Source: an uncultured Syntrophobacteraceae bacterium (lineage in GTDB: Bacteria; Desulfobacterota; Syntrophobacteria; Syntrophobacterales; Syntrophobacteraceae). From it: DNA of 11,899 bases. The stretch is taken from NCBI GenBank assembly GCA_937889795.1, contig CALBZH010000202.1, positions 1-11,899 on the forward strand, read 5' to 3'. This document shows, piece by piece, positions 1 through 5,599 of the stretch (positions are counted from its first letter, which is position 1; every line of letters begins with the position of its first letter). The notes under the pieces are model-generated. The model was not told the DNA's origin, made no database searches, and worked only from the letters and a program-made list of their open reading frames with translations. The position numbers were made by a program, and so were the translations under genes.

Positions 1-1
1 G

Positions 2-1573
2 GGAACCAAGCTTCTCGGTCCCGAAAAGGCGCTTGAGCTGATCGTCTTCAATGCGCTCAACCAGAATCGGATGCTCAACGGCGAGCAGGCCTTCAAGATG
101 GGGCTCGCGGACCGACTCTTCCAAGGGGCGACCTTTTACGACGACTCCCTGGAATTCCTGGGGCAGATCATTGCCGGCAAGACGGCGGTCGAGCGGCCTC
201 CCGTCGATACCGCGGCACTGAAGGGAGCCCTGGACAAGGCGCGTGCGTTCATCGACAGTCGGATTCACGGTGCGGCCCCGGCGCCTTATCGGGCCCTGGA
301 TCTCGTGGAGGGGGCGTGCTCCTGGACGGTGGAGGAAGGGTTTGAGCAGGAAAACCGCGCACTGGGCGACCTCATCAAAACCCGCCATTGCAAGGCCTCT
401 ATCTATTCGTTCGACTTGGTGAACCGATACGCCAAGAAGCCTAAGGGGTTCTCAGATGCCAAGATGGCGCCTATTCACAAGGTGGGCATCATCGGGGCGG
501 GGCTGATGGCCTCGCAGCTGGCGCAGCTTTTCATCCACCGCCTCCAGGTCCCCGTGGTCATGAAGGACATCAAGCAGGAATTCGTGGACAAGGGCTGCGG
601 GTATGTGTCTCAGGAATTCCGGAAGATGGCGGAAAAGGGGCGCCTCAAGGAGCCGCAGGCCCGGTATCTAGCCAGCTTGCTCAAGGGGACGCTCGACTAC
701 ACGGATTTTGCGGACTGCGATTTCGTGATCGAGGCGGTCTTCGAAGAGATGGGGATCAAGAAGCAGGTCTTTGCGGAGGCGGAGGCGCACATTCGGCCGG
801 ACGCCATCCTGGCCACCAACACGTCCTCGCTTAGTGTCACCGAAATGGGGTCGGCGCTGAAGAACCCCGAGCGACTGGTGGGGTTTCACTTCTTTAATCC
901 CGTTGCCGTCCTGCCGTTGATCGAGATCATTCGCTCGGAGCGCACAAGCGATCACGCTTTGGCCACGGCCTTCGATCTGTCCAAGAAGATCAAGAAGACG
1001 GCGGTATTAGTCAAAGACTCGCCGGCTTTCCTGGTCAACCGGATCCTCACCCGAATGCTGGCCGATTGCCTGAGCTTGGTCGACGAAGGGGCTGGGTTTC
1101 GGGAAGTGGACGAGGCCCTGCTCGAGCTGGGGCTTCCCATGGCGCCATTCGAGCTGCTGGCCTTGGTGGGACCTGCCGTTGCCGGGCATGTGGCGGAGAC
1201 GCTGAGCCGAGCCTTCGGCCCTGGCCGGTTTCCGGTGAATGCCAACTTCAAGAGTTTGGTCGGCGCCGGAAAAGCGGGAATCTATCTGCCGGGCTCTAGA
1301 CCCCCGAAGGTCGACCCGGAAGTGGAGGCTCTCTGGGTGCGCTCGGGCGATCGACAATTCCATGGCGATGAAATCCGCGAGCGCATCTTGAGCAATCTGG
1401 CCCGCGAAGTTGACGCCATCCTCCGGGAATCGGTCGTGGACAGCTCGAAGGACGTGGACCTGGCGATGCTCCTCGGGGCAGGATGGCCCTTTTTCATGGG
1501 CGGCCTCACGATGTACCTGGATCTCACCGGGGTAACGCCCAAGGTGCTCCAGAAGGTCTTCTTCTCGTTTTGA
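2..1573 (+). CDS. Fatty acid oxidation complex alpha subunit (enoyl-CoA hydratase / 3-hydroxyacyl-CoA dehydrogenase), 5'-truncated by window edge
   Basis: Multifunctional beta-oxidation enzyme. The hydratase part hydrates trans-2-enoyl-CoA and the dehydrogenase part oxidises (S)-3-hydroxyacyl-CoA with NAD+, in the cytoplasm. The frame is open from base 2, so the gene begins upstream; 523 C-terminal residues are visible of roughly 700 usual for FadB/FadJ relatives. The first ~55 visible residues match the end of a crotonase domain (NGEQAFKMGLADRLF). A Rossmann motif VGIIGAGLMASQLAQLF follows (about nt 482-532), then the dehydrogenase signatures VIEAVFEEMG, ATNTSSLSVTE and GFHFFNPVAVLPLIEI, which contains the catalytic His of the HxFNP motif. 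The C-terminal helical dehydrogenase domains (DSPAFLVNRIL and a second, degenerate copy) complete it, ending at TGA. The hydratase active-site residues lie outside the window. A thiolase partner gene would be expected next, but downstream there is only a non-coding gap and a PilZ gene, so any partner must lie upstream. Whether it is FadB-like or FadJ-like cannot be decided here. Confidence 0.93.
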   Translation, partial: GTKLLGPEKALELIVFNALNQNRMLNGEQAFKMGLADRLFQGATFYDDSLEFLGQIIAGKTAVERPPVDTAALKGALDKARAFIDSRIHGAAPAPYRALDLVEGACSWTVEEGFEQENRALGDLIKTRHCKASIYSFDLVNRYAKKPKGFSDAKMAPIHKVGIIGAGLMASQLAQLFIHRLQVPVVMKDIKQEFVDKGCGYVSQEFRKMAEKGRLKEPQARYLASLLKGTLDYTDFADCDFVIEAVFEEMGIKKQVFAEAEAHIRPDAILATNTSSLSVTEMGSALKNPERLVGFHFFNPVAVLPLIEIIRSERTSDHALATAFDLSKKIKKTAVLVKDSPAFLVNRILTRMLADCLSLVDEGAGFREVDEALLELGLPMAPFELLALVGPAVAGHVAETLSRAFGPGRFPVNANFKSLVGAGKAGIYLPGSRPPKVDPEVEALWVRSGDRQFHGDEIRERILSNLAREVDAILRESVVDSSKDVDLAMLLGAGWPFFMGGLTMYLDLTGVTPKVLQKVFFSF

Positions 1574-1574
1574 A

Positions 1575-1590
1575 GTCCGAATATTCGGAC
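1575..1590. repeat. Perfect 16-bp palindrome just after the beta-oxidation gene
   Basis: GTCCGAATATTCGGAC begins one base after the TGA stop. As RNA it folds into a 6-bp stem with an ATAT loop, but no T-run follows, so it is a poor Rho-independent terminator. As DNA it is a symmetric site of the size a dimeric regulator binds. Its function is unknown. Confidence 0.5.
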
Positions 1591-1856
1591 GGTTCAGGGG
1601 TCTCGCGAGGGTCGGGCCACCCGCAGGGGTGCCGTTGCGTTTTGGGGCTGTTCTGACAGGTGGAAACGTGGTAACAGATGAGCACTTCGGCCTGAGCGAC
1701 GCCTCTGTTTGCGCTGGTATTCCCCGGGCGGAGCTTCTCTGGAATTTCGCCATGGCGGGGGCGAAGGGTCCGCGAGGAGACGGGCGGTTTTTTGGGTTCG
1801 GGAGGAGTCATCCTAAGGCGAGTTGGATTCATCTCCGTGGCCAGAGGAACATCCGA

Positions 1857-2330
1857 ATGAAGAGACACAAGATCTATGTGACCAACAGGAGCCGGGTGAG
1901 TCTGGTTTGTCCGCACTGCGGCATCTATCGACCCGTGAGCGTGACAAAGGTCAGGGTCTTGGGGAGGCCGGTCCGGGCTCGGTGCACATGTGGACAGTCC
2001 TTTATGGTCGAGTTCGAGCGGCGGAATTTGCATCGGAAAGCCATCAGTCTGCCTGGTAGCTTCAGAAAACCGGATTCGCGCGACATCGGGTACGGTGACA
2101 TCCTGGTTGAAGACTTGTCCCGGGGAGGTCTGGCGTTCCGTGTGGTGGGGCAAGGCAAGGTGGAGGAAGGAGACCTCCTGGATATTCAGTTTCAGCTCGA
2201 CGATCCGGAACGGACCACCATTCGTGGCCGTGTTCTCGTTCGGCATCTCCTGGGCGAAAAGGTCGGGTGCCAGTTTGCGAGCCTCGATCCTGGATCGCAG
2301 AAAGCTCTTAGCTTCTACCTGATGCCATGA
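1857..2330 (+). CDS. PilZ-domain protein with N-terminal CxxC...CxC metal-binding-like head
   Basis: Predicted c-di-GMP-binding protein of 157 aa. Residues 18-45 carry Cys18-x2-Cys21 and Cys43-x-Cys45, resembling a small zinc ribbon (VCPHCG and RCTCGQ). The PilZ domain follows: R56-x3-R60 (RNLHR) and D86-x-S88-x2-G91 (DLSRGGLAF) are the two motifs that grip c-di-GMP in this family. The start at 1857 was chosen because AGAGGA (1843-1848) lies 8 nt upstream. The frame stays open back to 1629, but that extension has no domain character and no ribosome binding site. No output domain is present, so it probably acts through a protein partner or is a stand-alone sensor. The gene sits alone, 283 bp after the beta-oxidation gene and before a non-coding region. 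The PilZ call is firm; metal binding is inferred from cysteine spacing only. Confidence 0.88.
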   Translation: MKRHKIYVTNRSRVSLVCPHCGIYRPVSVTKVRVLGRPVRARCTCGQSFMVEFERRNLHRKAISLPGSFRKPDSRDIGYGDILVEDLSRGGLAFRVVGQGKVEEGDLLDIQFQLDDPERTTIRGRVLVRHLLGEKVGCQFASLDPGSQKALSFYLMP

Positions 2331-2353
2331 GGTCGGGCTGATTTGGAGGATGA

Positions 2354-2443
2354 GTGGCGGCATTTTGGCTGCTTTGTGGCGGGATTAAGGATTCTTGGCC
2401 GGATTGCGGCGCCAAAGACAGACGGATCTGCGAGGGTTGTCTG
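2354..2443. promoter_or_regulatory. Candidate upstream activator sites for the sigma-54 promoter
   Basis: Three symmetric or repeated elements lie 70-160 bp upstream of the predicted start near 2514. They are GTGGCGG twice (2354-2360 and 2376-2382, 22 bp or about two helical turns apart), the inverted repeat TTGGC-N11-GCCAA (2395-2415), and the inverted repeat CAGAC-N15-GTCTG (2419-2443). Sigma-54 promoters need an enhancer-binding ATPase bound at about this distance. The arms are short, and which element is real, if any, cannot be told from sequence. Confidence 0.3.
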
Positions 2444-2487
2444 ACGATTACCGAGTAAATTCAAAATGCTGTAGATTTGTGCTTGTG

Positions 2488-2503
2488 TGGCATGCTAGTT
2501 GCT
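2488..2503 (+). promoter_or_regulatory. Sigma-54 (RpoN) -24/-12 promoter
   Basis: TGGCATGCTAGTTGCT matches the consensus TGGCACG-N4-TTGCW at every specified position except one (T for C after TGGCA). The invariant GG and GC doublets are exactly 10 nt apart. With the GC at -13/-12, transcription should start near 2513-2514. No protein gene begins downstream on this strand before a strong terminator at 2546-2585, so the promoter most likely drives a short non-coding transcript. Expression would depend on RpoN and an enhancer-binding protein. Confidence 0.75.
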
Positions 2504-2513
2504 TTAATGACAG

Positions 2514-2585
2514 CCTGAACCCTAGAAACAACCTCTTTCCTCCTCAAAAGCCAACCGGTCTGCCCCACCGATTGGCTTTTTCCTT
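2514..2585 (+). ncRNA. Predicted sigma-54-dependent small RNA (about 70 nt)
   Basis: The RNA is defined by the -24/-12 promoter at 2488-2503 and the Rho-independent terminator at 2546-2585. The first ~32 nt appear unstructured and pyrimidine-rich, and include CTTTCCTCCTC (2535-2545). Its CCTCCT is complementary to the AGGAGG Shine-Dalgarno core, and the terminator loop CTGCCCC is also C-rich. This architecture, a single-stranded anti-SD-like seed followed by a terminator hairpin ending in a U-run, is typical of bacterial trans-acting sRNAs. I see no Rfam family I recognise. Both ends and the target class are inferred; only the flanking signals are seen directly. Confidence 0.55.
2546..2585 (+). 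terminator. Rho-independent terminator, possibly bidirectional
   Basis: Arms AAAAGCCAACCGGT (2546-2559) and ACCGATTGGCTTTT (2567-2580) pair over 14 positions with one C-A mismatch around a 7-nt loop, followed by TTTTTCC and a further T-run. It closes the predicted small RNA on the plus strand. On the minus strand the mismatch becomes a G-T wobble and the hairpin ends in TTTT, so it may also terminate the 70-aa gene that runs toward it. Confidence 0.8.
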
Positions 2586-2684
2586 TTTCTGCCTCCGTCA
2601 CGCCTTCGTTGAAGCCTTGTCGAGTCACCCCACCCGGCCCATGGGGCAGATGGCGTGAATTGGGCGTTGACAGGCAGCTCCAAA

Positions 2685-2897
2685 TCACGGACCGAAGCCC
2701 ATCGTTGCATATTCCCGTATGGACGCTTTGGCTTCTTCCAGAGAATGGCCAAGCTTCCAGGCCTCCATGAAGCATTCCATTTGCAGCTTCCATCCTTCGG
2801 CGTCTTTGTAAAGATCCGCTTCCTGACACGATATGCCGCATCCTTCTTTACCGATGACCTCATGCAGGTAGCGCTGAAGCTCATCCCGGTCGCTCAT
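2685..2897 (-). CDS. Small cysteine-containing protein of unknown function (70 aa)
   Basis: Not recognised as a named family. The start is well supported: reverse-strand AGGAG (2906-2910) lies 8 nt before the ATG. The protein is small, soluble and acidic, with no signal peptide or membrane segment. It has a Cys20-x3-Cys24 pair (EGCGISCQEAD) and a third Cys42, and the second half looks helical (EGWKLQMECFMEAWKLGHSLEEAKASIREYA). The cysteines could bind metal or act in redox, but the motif is too short to decide. It diverges from the 4Fe-4S gene at 3049 across a 151-bp region with a 7-3-7 inverted repeat, so shared control is possible. Its 3' side faces the terminator at 2546-2585. Confidence 0.72.
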   Translation of the reverse strand: MSDRDELQRYLHEVIGKEGCGISCQEADLYKDAEGWKLQMECFMEAWKLGHSLEEAKASIREYATMGFGP

Positions 2898-2921
2898 CTG
2901 AATTACTCCTGTTTTTCGGAA

Positions 2922-2938
2922 ATCCCGCCACGCGGGAT
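2922..2938. promoter_or_regulatory. Inverted repeat (7-3-7) between divergent genes
   Basis: ATCCCGC-CAC-GCGGGAT is a perfect 7-bp inverted repeat with a 3-nt spacer. It lies 11 nt upstream of the ribosome binding site of the 70-aa gene (minus strand) and about 110 bp upstream of the 4Fe-4S gene. It could be an operator read by a dimeric regulator, or a 5'-leader hairpin in the 70-aa mRNA. No convincing -35/-10 pair was identified on either strand of this gap. Confidence 0.4.
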
Positions 2939-3048
2939 GTTGCTGTCGGTTGCTTTTACCTATGCTGTTACGTTAAGGGTTTCTGGCGGGTTTTCAATCG
3001 CTCCGCCGCGCTCTTTTGGGTGGGGCCGTTTATGAACGGGAGACGTGT

Positions 3049-4143
3049 ATGACCGATACGGATCGAGTGTACAAATCATTGGCCGAGCACTTGAACAAGC
3101 TGCCCGCTGGTTTTCCGCCCACGCCCGGCGGTGTCGAGCTTCGAATCCTGCGACGGCTGTTTGCGCCAGAAGAAGCCGAGCTGGCCCAGTTGCTGACCCT
3201 TCGTCCCGAACGACCCGAGGGGATCGCTGCTCGATGCGGCATGAATCCGATGGATCTCAGCGCGAAGCTCGAGTCCATGGCTAGGAAAGGCCTCATTTTT
3301 CGCATCCGCAAAGGAGAAGAGAATCGCTACATGGCCGCCCAGTTCGTGATCGGCATCTGGGAGTATCACGTGAACGATCTGGATCCGGATCTCATCCGCG
3401 ATGTGAACGAATACCTTCCCTATTTCTTTCACCCAGACCAGCGGGGCTCAACCCCTCAACTCAGGACAATCCCGATATCGAAGGCGTTGCCTTCCGAGCA
3501 GGCGGTCATGCCCTACGAGCGTGGCCGAGAGTTGATCGGCGGGCAGGAACTGATCGTCGTGGCTCCTTGCATCTGCAGAAAGGAGCATGCGATCATGGGC
3601 GAAGGGTGCGACGGACCCATGGAATCGTGTCTGGTCTTCGGTGTGGCTGCGCAGTACTATGTGGACAACGGGCTTGGGCGGGTGATCGATCGAGCGGAGG
3701 CCTTGGCAATCCTCGATATGGCAGAGAAGAAAGGTCTTGTTCTTCAGCCGTCCAATGCTCAGAAGGTGGTGAATCTTTGCACCTGCTGCTCGTGCTGTTG
3801 CCAGATCCTCAAGAACTTGAAGGCGGTCCCGAATCCGGCTCATTACGTGGCTTCCAACTATCATGCGGAAGTGGACGGGGAGCACTGCGTTGGCTGTGAA
3901 ACATGCCTTGATCGCTGCCCGATGGGAGCCATCCAGATTCAGGAAGGGGTGGCAATGGTCGGGCAGAATCGCTGCATTGGATGCGGCCTGTGTGTGCCCA
4001 CCTGCCCGGAGCTTGCCATCCAGCTCAAGGCGAAACCGGAAGGGGAAAGGAAGGTTCCTCCTGGAAGCCTTTCGGAGACCATGAGGATTGTTGCCTCCGA
4101 GCGACTGGAAAGGCTGAAGCATGTGGCGTGGAAACAAATATAG
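3049..4143 (+). CDS. 4Fe-4S ferredoxin-type protein with N-terminal winged-helix-like domain and extra Cys cluster
   Basis: Cytoplasmic iron-sulfur protein of 364 aa. Residues ~28-95 look like a winged helix-turn-helix (GIAARCGMNPMDLSAKL then ESMARKGLIFRIRKGEENRY). A middle region has Cys174, Cys176, Cys187 and Cys194 (APCICRKEH...GCDGPMESC) and a dense cluster at 244-251 (LCTCCSCCCQ). The C-terminus has two classical [4Fe-4S] motifs, Cys280/283/286/290 (CVGCETCLDRCP) and Cys309/312/315/319 (CIGCGLCVPTCP). The start at 3049 follows GGGAG (3038-3042) at 6-nt spacing; an in-frame ATG at 3031 has a poorer context. The arrangement suggests electron transfer or a redox-sensing regulator rather than a simple ferredoxin. 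The partner is unknown and the gene appears monocistronic. Related architectures occur in anaerobic Desulfobacterota, as far as I recall; their role is not established to my knowledge. Confidence 0.88.
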   Translation: MTDTDRVYKSLAEHLNKLPAGFPPTPGGVELRILRRLFAPEEAELAQLLTLRPERPEGIAARCGMNPMDLSAKLESMARKGLIFRIRKGEENRYMAAQFVIGIWEYHVNDLDPDLIRDVNEYLPYFFHPDQRGSTPQLRTIPISKALPSEQAVMPYERGRELIGGQELIVVAPCICRKEHAIMGEGCDGPMESCLVFGVAAQYYVDNGLGRVIDRAEALAILDMAEKKGLVLQPSNAQKVVNLCTCCSCCCQILKNLKAVPNPAHYVASNYHAEVDGEHCVGCETCLDRCPMGAIQIQEGVAMVGQNRCIGCGLCVPTCPELAIQLKAKPEGERKVPPGSLSETMRIVASERLERLKHVAWKQI

Positions 4144-4159
4144 CCGAACGAGCCGAACG

Positions 4160-4186
4160 ACCGGAGGGCATGAGCCGCCCGCCGGT
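4160..4186. terminator. Strong hairpin between convergent genes (terminator-like, no T-run)
   Basis: ACCGGAGGGC (4160-4169) pairs with GCCCGCCGGT (4177-4186) with one internal mismatch and a 7-nt loop. It lies between the convergent 4Fe-4S gene and the lipoprotein gene and touches the lipoprotein stop codon. Its placement suits a shared transcription stop or 3'-end stabiliser, but neither strand shows a clear U-run, so intrinsic termination is uncertain. Confidence 0.4.
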
Positions 4187-4779
4187 TACTCTTCGAAAGG
4201 CTCGGTATCATAAAGTCCCAGGGAGTTGATAGCGTATGAGTTGAGCTCCTCCGAGGACCTGGACAAAACCTCCACGATGCCGTCACTTGCCCTGCCCTGA
4301 TCGTAGCGGCCCTTGGAATATTCCAGCACAGAGACCCCCAGAAACTTGCCCTGAACGCCCAGAATGTCCGAGATCAATGCGATGCGCCGTACCTCAAGGG
4401 CGGTGCATCGTTTGACCAGCTCCAAGTACCTTGCGAACATTTCCTCCCACGGCTCTTTCCATTTCAGAGTCCATTCCGCTTTGGAATTTGCCCGGGCGGT
4501 ATCCTCCGCGGGATCCCCCGAGTCTTCTTCGGGGTAGGGGAAGCTTTCGACGATCTGCCTGGCATCCGGCCAGCCGGGGTGGCTGTAGAACACGGACAGA
4601 TCTTTCCAGAGAACATCGAAGTCCGCATAGAACTGCTGGGTTCTCTGGTTGACTTGATCGAGAGAGAGGTTGGCCTGTGCCAGGGCGGCATCCGCCTCCG
4701 GGTTTTCGGATCGGGGAATCGTCGCACAGCTGCACAGACAAAGAAGGATGACGCAAACCGAAAGGGCCGAACGAGCCAT
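4186..4779 (-). CDS. Predicted lipoprotein of unknown function (197 aa)
   Basis: Not recognised beyond being a lipoprotein. The N-terminus MARSALSVCVILLCLCSC is a short signal peptide ending in a lipobox-like LCSC, predicting lipidation at Cys18 and anchoring in the envelope. The mature part is hydrophilic, Trp- and Glu-rich and mostly helical (LSLDQVNQRTQQFYADFDVLW, KWKEPWEEMFARYLELVKRC), with one possible amphipathic stretch near IALISDILGVQGKFLGV. The start is supported by GCAGGA (reverse strand, 4788-4793) 8 nt upstream. It follows the DUF1573 gene in the same direction, 240 bp away, and converges on the 4Fe-4S gene. It may be the last gene of a loose envelope group on the minus strand. 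No enzymatic motif was seen. Confidence 0.82.
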   Translation of the reverse strand: MARSALSVCVILLCLCSCATIPRSENPEADAALAQANLSLDQVNQRTQQFYADFDVLWKDLSVFYSHPGWPDARQIVESFPYPEEDSGDPAEDTARANSKAEWTLKWKEPWEEMFARYLELVKRCTALEVRRIALISDILGVQGKFLGVSVLEYSKGRYDQGRASDGIVEVLSRSSEELNSYAINSLGLYDTEPFEE

Positions 4780-5019
4780 GAATCAAATCCTGCAGCGAAT
4801 GATGGGAGCCTCAATGGGAGAAAAAGGATCCTTATCGAGAAAGGTTAAATGGCAGCTGCCGGCCGTATCAGCAAAGGCTGGGAGCCACGCGCGCCTCGCT
4901 CGGTCAGCCGGGGGTGAGCAGGCTGCTCTCAAGCTTCACCGGAGTAGCTTAGGCAAGAGCACAGCCTGCACCTTCTCATAAAGGCCCGGCCAATGAAAAG
5001 CGTGCATGAGGCTTGGGGC

Positions 5020-5457
5020 TCAGGAAGCACCTTTGCCTGTCACGTAAAGCATGAAGCTTTTCATTTGGGGATCGTTGGTTTTGATGATCACGTATTTCTT
5101 GTTGTCCCCTTTGCGGCAGTTCCTGGGATTCACCATGACTTTGATCTTTCCCTCCTTACCAGGAGGGATTTCCCGATCGTATCGGGGAGGCATGACCCCT
5201 CAGCCGGGTGAAGCCTCGATGATCTTGAGTGTTCCCGTGCCCTCGTTCTTTACCACGAATTCATGGATGTACTCCTTGTCCTCGGTGAATATGCCGAAGT
5301 CAAAGGTGGTTTCGGGCACGACCACTTTCGGTGTGCCACCGGATGTTGCTTCGGGCTTGGCCATTTCGGCTGGATCCTTGGATTTGCCGAAAAGCGCACA
5401 ACTGGCCAAAACCAACGGGAGAAGCAGGATCAGGCATAGTTGAGATGGGCGTCTCAT
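5020..5457 (-). CDS. DUF1573-family lipoprotein with in-frame TGA at codon 86: candidate selenoprotein
   Basis: Predicted envelope lipoprotein: signal MRRPSQLCLILLLPLVLASC with lipidation at Cys20, a linker, then a DUF1573 Ig-like domain (TFDFGIFTEDKEYIHEFVVK onward). The start at 5457 is fixed by an almost perfect Shine-Dalgarno (5462-5473). Reading stops at TGA (5200-5202), giving only 85 aa, but the same frame continues GVMPPRYDREIPPGKEG, KIKVMVNPRN and VIIKTNDPQMKSFMLYVTGKG to a TGA at 5020-5022. That is exactly the missing C-terminal half of the domain. In relatives this position reads SPGCGCT-like, so the TGA replaces the first conserved Cys with no change in spacing; the second Cys is Val here. 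As a selenoprotein it would be 145 aa with Sec86. Alternatives are a nonsense mutation, a sequencing error, or reinitiation at ATG 5193. Gene identity is firm; Sec insertion is inference. Confidence 0.78.
5149..5168 (-). promoter_or_regulatory. Stem-loop downstream of the in-frame TGA (SECIS candidate)
   Basis: On the mRNA strand TCCCTCC-TGGTAA-GGAGGGA forms a perfect 7-bp stem with a 6-nt loop containing GGT. Bacterial SECIS elements are hairpins inside the coding region just after UGA with a GU-containing apical loop. Here 38 nt separate the UGA from the loop, somewhat more than the usual range. A second hairpin, CCCGAT-ACG-ATCGGG (5172-5186), is closer but has no GU in its loop. The structure is suggestive, not diagnostic. 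Confidence 0.35.
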
Positions 5458-5461
5458 TCTT

Positions 5462-5473
5462 GGATCACCTCCC
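5462..5473 (-). promoter_or_regulatory. Near-perfect Shine-Dalgarno of the DUF1573 gene
   Basis: Reverse-strand GGGAGGTGATCC matches 11 of 12 bases of the ideal complement to the 16S rRNA 3' end, with the GGAGG core 10 nt before ATG 5457. It decides the start over an in-frame upstream ATG at 5514 and suggests strong translation of the DUF1573 lipoprotein. Confidence 0.75.
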
Positions 5474-5585
5474 TTCTTTTTTGGGTGCTCAATGATGAGC
5501 GCCAAGCCCCTCACCTGGCGTAACCATCGGGAACTTCCGGGAAACAGGTTCGCTTATCGGCACCCTGCATAGCACAATCCCCGCA

Positions 5586-5594
5586 ATAATAGCA
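5586..5594 (-). promoter_or_regulatory. Possible extended -10 promoter for the DUF1573 gene
   Basis: Reverse-strand TGCTATTAT fits an extended -10 element (TGnTATAAT) about 130 nt upstream of the DUF1573 start. No good -35 hexamer is seen at the right distance. It lies in the 227-bp gap after the peptidase gene and would let the lipoprotein be transcribed independently. Confidence 0.25.
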
Positions 5595-5599
5595 ATCAT

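Noticed and set aside
1629..1856. N-terminal extension of the first PilZ protein
   Set aside because: Open frame but no ribosome binding site at 1629 and no protein-like pattern. ATG 1857 has an ideal SD.
1524..2363. 279-codon minus-strand open frame over the PilZ gene
   Set aside because: No domain character. The plus strand encodes a recognisable PilZ protein with a good start.
2354..2369. Second sigma-54-like GG-N10-GC match upstream of the main one
   Set aside because: It has only the invariant doublets; most other consensus positions mismatch, so it is likely chance or part of an activator site.
2395..2658. 87-codon plus-strand frame across the sRNA region
   Set aside because: It reads through the sigma-54 promoter and the terminator hairpin; no SD and no protein character.
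4780..5019. Possible c-di-GMP (GEMM) riboswitch, looked for because of the PilZ genes
   Set aside because: Only scattered similarity (AGCAAAGGCTGGGAGCC near 4868); the conserved core and tetraloop arrangement are absent here and in the other gaps.
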